From contig NC_080683.1 of assembly GCF_030445035.2 (NCBI RefSeq), positions 90,605,675-90,669,674 on the forward strand: a stretch of DNA of 64,000 nucleotides. The letters run 5' to 3'. The position numbers were made by a program, and so were the translations under genes. Shown here piece by piece: positions 57,392 to 64,000 of this stretch. The notes below the pieces were generated by a model. It was not told the origin of the DNA, searched no databases, and worked only from the letters and a program-made list of their open reading frames with translations. Source of the DNA: Dasypus novemcinctus. Lineage: Eukaryota > Chordata > Mammalia > Cingulata > Dasypodidae. How positions within the stretch are numbered: the first letter of the stretch is position 1; every line of letters starts with the position of its first letter.

Positions 57392-60300
57392 GGAGATTTT
57401 ACACATTTATTCTTAAAGGAGTGCTAAAGGTGATGGTCATTATTCTGTAGCTACTTCCTGCTGGCTAGGGGCAGCAGGCCCTACCTGACAAGGTGTAAAA
57501 CCCTTCTGCTATTCTATCTCGGAAGATAGCTCTGGCATCCTGGGCAAAGCTGGATAAAATCCTTATATGGCTAACAAGATGTTGATTGTGGAAGAAATAA
57601 ACTTAATTAGAATTTGCTAATTCCAGTTCCTATGGTAGAGGAAAAGAATGAGAAGAGACATTGCCCTTTTTAGTTAACTTATAGGAGATGAGAACAGACA
57701 CAGTTTTTTAAAGGGTTGTCTGGTTTGCCCTCTCCCTAACAATAGGTGTTTGGGCTAGGGTTAGAGGGAACAGCTGACTTTGACACAGACCTTACTTAGC
57801 TTTTTTTCTTGAGGAGGGATTTCAGACCATCCAATGACTGACACTCGTGCATTCCATCAGATGCCTCTGGTGAACTGGCATTTCTTGGGCAGCTGGTTTC
57901 ACTCAGGATTAGTGCACTAAGCTGGAAATTCCTTTAACTTTAATAGCTGTGGGAGTGATCAGAACTACAGAGTAAAGTTCCTTTCATTTTGGCTTTAATT
58001 GAGAATGAGGCTTGTTTTCTTGCCAAGTTTTGATTAGAACCTGGTTTCCAGGTCCTGGGTGAGGAAAGGTTGTCCAGAGAGCATTTCAAAGGGGCTAAGC
58101 TGAAGTGGGTCCTAGCCACCTCCTTTGCTGTTTCCCTTCTTGTGGGAAATGTTTAGCCCTGGCAGGATGGCATGTGGGTCTACCAGTCCTCCCCAGGGTA
58201 TGAGTGGGACAGGTTCTGGAATAAGGGCTAAGAGGGAGACCTGAGCTAAGCACATTCATTAACTGCTTAGAAAATGAGGTTTACCAGGACTTTTAACATG
58301 TTCAATGTCCCTCTGTGTATGGTCTAGAATAGAAAAGATATCACCATAATCATCAGACATATATTTAGAATAGGATATAGGTACAGTACTTAATACTAAT
58401 ACATAAGTTTTTCTTTGAGCAGCAATTAATAGATTTAAGTTCCAGGTTTGCAATACCTTACACGTTATCTCTCTATGGGAGCAGGCCATAATGCCAATTG
58501 TGTTCTACTCACATTCCTTTGCTCTACTTCATATGCCCTTCACACTGCCAGCATGCTGTAGCACCACTGACCCTAGAGAGAAGCTAGAAAAGTAGTTTCC
58601 AGTATTTCACCAACCTGGTGCATATCTCCTTTCAGCATTATGAAACTGTGCCAGTCTGAAGGTGATATCCATTATACATTTGGCTATATCAAGCCATTGT
58701 TGGCTGCTGTAGGAGTTTGAAACTGCAATGTAGTCTCCATAGAGTTCAAGAGCACAACCAGAAATGTAGTAGATAACATTATTGTTTTCAGGGTCAGTGA
58801 CCAACTTAGCCAATAACTCATATGGAGAGGCAACCTGCAGTGTATTGAAGGCCCGGTTTGCATGCACAAGAGAGTTTGACAATGCTAAAGTCCATCTTTT
58901 GATTTTATATACTTTTTAAATGCTTCCATTGCAATGTGTAACATATCAAATGGACTTAACTTTTTAGTACTTTGCTTCTTTCTCCTGCACTTTTACCATG
59001 AAGATGTTATTTAACAGGTACTTAACTTTAGCAGTAAAAGAAAAACTACTTTTTCCATCTTTTTTGAGAACTAAAGATTTCCAGTGGAATCAAGATAATT
59101 TTTCATTACCACCATTTGTCTATGCAGATTGAGGTGGCTTCCAATAATTTTCCTTGTTATGAAGTTACTTTTTGCCATTAATATCGATTTAGGTTTCTAA
59201 TTAGTAATGGCTTCCTGGAATTAGCCATTGACCATGCAGTTCTGTGTAAGAATTTTGTTCCTTAATTATTGGCTTATAACCAAAATGTCCCCAATGCTTT
59301 GATACAATTTTTCTTTGCTTCAGGACTTTATTTCTTACTTTGACCTTAGCAGACCTGGGATGAGCAAGACTGATTCTATGTATACTCACTGGGACTATCA
59401 AATCCTCTGGGAAACTGGTTTATTTCATGAATTGCTGCTTTTAGGAACCCCTGACAGTCAAGGCAGGAGGTCTCCTTCACTTCCCAGTCCTCAGAGATAA
59501 CAGGACTCTGGTGACTGCTGGACTGGAAGAGTAAACATTCAACCCTGAGGGTCAAAAATTCCACCAGGCAGCAATTTAGTCCACACCTGGAGCCAGGAGA
59601 AAAAGCATGGTCACTAATACCACTAGGACAAGAGACAGGGATGTTTCAAGTTTGCTTTCCCCTGAGTCATAGGGGCAGAAGCAAAGGCAAGGCATGATGT
59701 TAGGCTTGAAATGACCATAATTGAAGGTAAGTTTTAGTTTAAGGTTTCCACTTACAGTAGCAGGTTTAGGCTCAGCCTACCCAATTATAATTTCAGTGAT
59801 TATTCTTCTGCTGTTTTATAATATATAGGCATCTATAAATGATCTTAACTCTTATAGTTTCTACTAAGTTTTTACTTGACGATGAATTGGGTACCTTTAT
59901 TAACTAAGCCACAAGAATTTTATTAGGAACAACTTTGCAAAGTTTCTCTGCTTTTCTAGTAGTTGAATATTTATACATTAAATTCACTAGCAAAGCAATA
60001 TTGACATTTAAAGCCTCATTTTTTAGGTTACCTTTCACCATTATCCAATTTGTAACAGGTGAACCCCAAATCTTATTTCCTAGGCACAAGCAAACTGACA
60101 AAGTTAAAGCAAACACAGATTAGAACAGAAGAGAATTTTACAGACTTAGCTTAGCTTAGGGCAAGACTTGACTTTAGAATCACCTGGAATCAAAGCTCTC
60201 ACTGTCTGTCCGTGGCTGAAACTTCTTCCAGGAAAATCCCTGGGCAGCTGATAGATATTGAACTAAGGTATCTAGAGAAGCCCTGTCCCAATGAGACATG

Positions 60301-61652
60301 AATTGGGGCTGTATCCTATTAGTTACTTCTTACAAGGGGTAAAACCTACAAGCCATTTTTGGTAGAAAGATTGGGGGAAATAGTCAGGGAGCTAGGAAAG
60401 CCAGGAAGCTTTTAATTGTAATTGATAGCACATGAGGAGTTCCTTGTTTTCCAGGAGAGGTTTAGTAACCAGTCTGGATCTTGATTTCTATTCACACCTT
60501 TTATAGACACAACTAAGTTTAAACTAATGGAAGTTTGAGGTGTATTTCCTCATTTCTCTTAAGAGATTTGGCATGAGGTTTCTGGCCCTCAGATCTATGT
60601 GTCCTTTTCTTTTACACTAATTCAATTGGAATTCACGGTCCTAATCATAGTCTGCTCTCAGCTATACTGCAGCCATGTGGACAAGTAGAAGGCAGAATTT
60701 CTGGATCTCTGAGAAGACAATTCAATGGGGACATTGCTCATTATTCTACGAAGAATGAAGAAGCGTTTTTTAGTAGACTGATCTGGTGTCCCAGAGTTCA
60801 AGTCTGACTAAAACATTCATCACTCCACATAATTGGGAGTTGATGCTCTGGCCTTAGCATCCTGAGAATTTAATTCCAGAACCTTGCCAACAGGCATCCC
60901 TGTGGCCACTCTAGGTCTTGGGGGATGTCTGAAAATTCCAAAGATCAGACCAAAGCACCCAAGTCAAGTTGATGGAGACTTTGAGAACAGTTACCCTAAA
61001 TCAAAGCACCTTAGATAAGTCTCAGGGGACATTTGGCTCCCTTCTAAATGGAAGGGCCCAAGGAATGGGGGCCATTCAGAGTTTCCTGCTCTGGTTCTTG
61101 GCACCCCTTCATTCCAGGGTCTGAGACTGACTGCACTGTTAGCCAAGCGGAAGCTCCTGAGCTAACTCTCAGGTAACGTTTGACTATCTCTGAATCAAAG
61201 CACCCAAGGTTTCCCAGGTCTTGGGGGACACTTCGAGTTATATCTAAGGTTCCTGCCACCTTGGGAATCACAGAGACCCTGCTGCCAGGCATTTCTGGGG
61301 CTGTTCTGGACTTGGAAGACTGACTGGATAGATTGGATGTCTTTCAAGCCAAATATTGTTCCTTCCTGAAGAAGGGGCAGAAAGTTTCTTCTTCCTGTTT
61401 TTCCAGAGGTCTTAAAGGCAATCCTAGTTTTATGACTTTACTGTTTAGGAGTTTCCCAGTTAGACCAGCCATTAAAAGGCCATTAAGTGATTAGAGATCA
61501 ATTGTTCTAGCTAACGGGCCTTGGGGCAATCACTTCCTGGCTAGCAAAGGCATCTTTAGTTTCATAGTTTTTAAGATATTCCAAAGTGTTTTAACACAAA
61601 CCTGTACTGAGAAATTCATTAGCAAGAAGTAGGAAGGTAAATTGTGGGTAAA

Positions 61653-62080
61653 GACGGCGGACTTGGCCCAGTAGTTAGGGCATCCATCTACTAAATGGGA
61701 GGTCCGCGGTTCAAGCCCCAGGCCTCCTTGACCTGTGTGGAGCTGGCCAACGCGCAGTGCTGATGCACGCAAGGAGTGCCCTGCCACGCAGGGGTGTCCC
61801 CATGCAGGGGTGTCCACGTGCAGGGGAGCTCCACGTGCAAGGAGTGCACCCCGTAAGGAGAGCCACCCAGTGCGAAAGAAAGTGCAGCCTGCCCAGGAAT
61901 GGTGCCGCACACACGGAGAGCTGACACAACAAGATGACACAACAAAAAGAAACACAGATTCCCGTGCCGCTGACAACAGAAGTGGACAAAGAAGAAGCAG
62001 CAAATAGACACAGAGAACAGACAGCCGGAGGGGGGGGGGCGGGGAGGGAGAGAAATAAATAAATCTTTAAAAAAAAATCA
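61653..62080 (+). repeat. DAS SINE, full-length, inside the retrovirus
   Basis: Head 'ggcggacttggcccagtagt' with 'gcggttcaagccccaggcct', body 'gagtgccctgccacgcaggg', 'taaggagagccacccagtgc', 'acacacggagagctgacaca' and 'gaaacacagattcccgtgcc', a G-run at about 62030-62039, and the tail 'gagaaataaataaatcttta' with A's. A short duplicated section within it ('caggggtgtcc' occurs twice, near 61790 and 61816) lengthens this copy. tgggtaaa occurs on both sides (61645-61652 and 62081-62088). It inserted after the retrovirus and in the opposite orientation. Confidence 0.93.
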
Positions 62081-62587
62081 TGGGTAAAAGTTAATTATGC
62101 AAGGGTGTCCTGTCCTATGACTCCCCTGGGAAAGGGAACTCCCATGGCATCCATCTTTGGCCATGCTCACCACCACCTTCCTACCATTTCCTAGACCAGG
62201 GAACTGGGTGTGGTTCAGAGGAAGGCATGCCTGCAAAGACATGGACCCAAAAAGCCCCCAGTTCACTGGCTCTCCATCACTGCCATGCACTCCCAAGGGG
62301 AGAGGGCAAGAGAAGGCAATGTCAGCTGGCCCCAAAGGCAGAGCCAACTGCTGCTAAATGTGTTTGAAAGAGCTATGCAGTGAACCCCTGCCCTGTGTCC
62401 CAGCCCACCCAGTTGGGGTTAGATCTAACAAGCCTGGGCATGGGTACAGATGCAGAGAGTTCCTGTGCCCTGGCCTCTTCCCTCCTGGGATTACATTCTG
62501 TGGGGGCTTGTAGGTGAACCAGTTTAAAATGGATAACTAAAGGAAGGCATTAAACAGGCTGTAGGCTTAGTTTCACTCAACAATAAT

Positions 62588-62605
62588 CTCCTGGCTGGCT
62601 CGCCA
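62588..62605 (-). other. Primer-binding site for tRNA-Arg
   Basis: The plus strand reads ctcctggctggctcgcca, identical to the last 18 nt, CCA included, of tRNA-Arg(ACG) as I recall it. On the minus strand it is therefore a perfect primer-binding site, 4 nt downstream of the 5' LTR. Confidence 0.85.
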
Positions 62606-62609
62606 AATA

Positions 62610-63196
62610 TGTAACCAGATTTTGTCTAGGTTTTGACTATGCTACAGAAATGAATTTCAAATCCACATAAGGTTAGTTAGGTCAGTAATTTATTAAGGTA
62701 GGAAGGGAAGATAAATGGGAGAAAATAAAAGATCAGGGGTCCCAGGTAGAGAGGAAGGGGCTGAAAAGTGGTAAAGTGGGCTGATTTACAGGTTAAATTT
62801 CCCATTATAGAATATAAATGCCCAAGTTTTACTTGTGCATTGATCCATGTAGCAGGGACACAGTCAGAGCAGGGCACAGAAGGCAAGAACAGGAGTTCAA
62901 AGGCAAGAGAGAGTTTGGCCTTTGCACTTGCTTTTTGAACCATTAATTATTCTACCCCTTTGCTAATGGTAGGGGAGGAGTTCCAGCTGTTTGCTGTTTT
63001 GATTGATTACCCCACCCATCAATCCCCCAGGAGAGCCCAATAATAAGGCCCTTGGAGAATATCTGGGGCTTCTCCTGGCAGAATCTTGGGGGGAGGGGTG
63101 CTTCTAGCAGCCAAATTTGGGTTGTTGATGTCTACATGGATTTCTTGCCAGATTCTAGATCCATCTACTCATTCCCTATTTTACTAGCCTGCTTCA
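62610..63196 (-). repeat. 5' LTR of the retrovirus
   Basis: About 587 bp, with the same TG...CA ends as the partner at 56764-57381. The primer-binding site lies just inside it on the minus strand, which fixes the element's orientation. Confidence 0.88.
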
Positions 63197-63200
63197 GTAC
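63197..63200. repeat. Target-site duplication of the retrovirus, right
   Basis: GTAC, matching 56760-56763. Confidence 0.75.
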
Positions 63201-63230
63201 CTAATACATGTTAGGCACTGTTTAAGTTGG
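63201..63230 (+). repeat. MIR SINE, right part, after the retrovirus
   Basis: ctaatacatgttaggcactg continues the MIR interrupted at 56763. Confidence 0.6.
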
Positions 63231-63429
63231 GGTATCACATGTCCAATTTTGCCTGGGAATTTACACTTGTTGTCCCAGCTTCCCACATGAGCCCACATGA
63301 AAAGAGGTAAAGCTGTTATTATTAGTTATTAATAAATTGTAGGCATGTGTTATTAATAGTTGAATGATGTCTTGTTTTTGAATGCACATATACATTGCAA
63401 TATTAATGCATGTTGAAATATCCTGGAAT

Positions 63430-63630
63430 CAAAAGAGTGTAGTGGAAAGAATTAATTCTTAGACATTTACTTTCTGTTTGATTCAATGGAAGTTACTTAA
63501 CCTTTCTCAAACCCAACTTCTCTGCAGTGATGCCATATAATAATATCGACTGTGAACTCAATGCTTGTGAGAATCCAATGAAATGACACTTGAAAATGCT
63601 TTGTAAATTATAGCACTTGTTATAAATGAG
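63430..63630 (+). repeat. MIR SINE
   Basis: 'agtgtagtggaaagaattaa', 'gaagttacttaacctttctc', 'gagaatccaatgaaatgaca' and 'gaaaatgctttgtaaattat' follow MIR. Confidence 0.75.
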
Positions 63631-64000
63631 ACTTAATCTTTGAACTAAAATTTGGCTTATAGTATTGTGTTTCCACTAATACCATATTAAATAGCTGGCT
63701 TAATACTCCCACAAGTCTTCCATGTTCTTAGTATTTCAGAGGTATTCCTGGACTTTTAATATTGGATTAGAAAAAACATAGCCAGGAATCAAAATTATTT
63801 GCTTGCTTACCCAGGCATCAAGAGCTCTAGAACTTAGCTCTTCCTATTTAATTTTATTTAGATACGAGCTTGTTTTTGTTGTTGCTGTTGTTATTTTTTA
63901 ATTATGGGGAAAAAATAGGAGTCTCTCGGGCTGACTGCCTATTTCTTGACTCTGGTTTTGGGTACTTGAATAGATGTGGCAGAATCAGTAATTAAGTACA

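Larger units (their letters stand above)
56764..63196 (-). mobile_element. Endogenous retrovirus fossil, class I (ERV1-like), tRNA-Arg primed
   Basis: A proviral structure lies on the minus strand: 5' LTR 62610-63196, primer-binding site 62588-62605, a degraded interior, a purine-rich tract next to the 3' LTR, and 3' LTR 56764-57381. Both LTRs have TG...CA ends and a 4-bp GTAC repeat flanks the element (56760-56763 and 63197-63200). A 4-bp duplication and a tRNA-Arg primer fit class I (gammaretrovirus-like) elements such as the ERV9/HERV-W/ERV3 groups; the class is inferred. The interior is about 5.2 kb, including a later DAS SINE at 61653-62080. It is thoroughly broken, probably by dozens of changes, and I recognise no gag, pol or env product with confidence. 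The two LTRs differ at very roughly one base in eight by eye, which suggests tens of millions of years. Confidence 0.88.

Noticed and set aside
61530-62011. 157-codon minus-strand frame within the retrovirus
   Set aside because: Most of it is antisense DAS SINE sequence, so it is not a viral or host protein.

Overview
This 64 kb window is noncoding DNA from a placental mammal, almost certainly an armadillo (Cingulata, probably Dasypus). The call rests on about a dozen copies of a tRNA-derived SINE family (the armadillo DAS SINEs). Each copy has a tRNA-like head, and the longer copies have a body with characteristic phrases (agcggacttggcccag, gagagctgac, aacacagattcccgt) and an A-rich tail. 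LINE-1 3' ends of the type I associate with armadillo and older eutherian-wide repeats (MIR, LINE2, MER20/MER5A-like hAT elements, MaLR-like LTRs) fill in around them. Family names come from memory of consensus sequences, not from a database search.

I see no intact protein-coding gene. Open frames are short (the longest is 186 codons, inside a repeat) and scattered over both strands, as expected by chance in AT-rich mammalian DNA. The window is therefore intergenic or deep intronic. It may still hold exons or enhancers that only alignment to other mammals would reveal.

Layout: 0-6.5 kb holds an old LINE2, MIR pieces and unassigned DNA. 6.6-16 kb has an unclassified repeat, SINEs, a MaLR-like LTR and a probable solo retroviral LTR. 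17-18.3 kb has a U6 snRNA retropseudogene next to a long LINE2. 21-31 kb holds LINE-1 fragments, an LTR-like repeat with a long G-run, and SINEs. 31-36 kb holds hAT-type MITEs, including two copies of one family in opposite orientations. 40-47 kb is the SINE-richest part, with a MaLR LTR and a three-target SINE pile-up. 48.3-49.8 kb is a near full-length processed pseudogene of LIN28A with a perfect target-site duplication. 52-56 kb holds LINE-1 3' ends and MIRs. 56.76-63.20 kb is a fossil endogenous retrovirus on the minus strand, with both LTRs, a tRNA-Arg primer-binding site and a later SINE insertion. It landed inside an older MIR.

The elements do not form a pathway. What the window offers is a readable insertion history: MIR and LINE2 first, then hAT elements, LTRs and LINE-1, then the retrovirus and the LIN28A copy, and last the DAS SINEs. 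I did not find a convincing previously undescribed biological system. The items most worth a second look are the LIN28A retrocopy and the poly(A) site it records, the retrovirus with a perfect 18-nt tRNA-Arg primer site, and the SINE pile-up.
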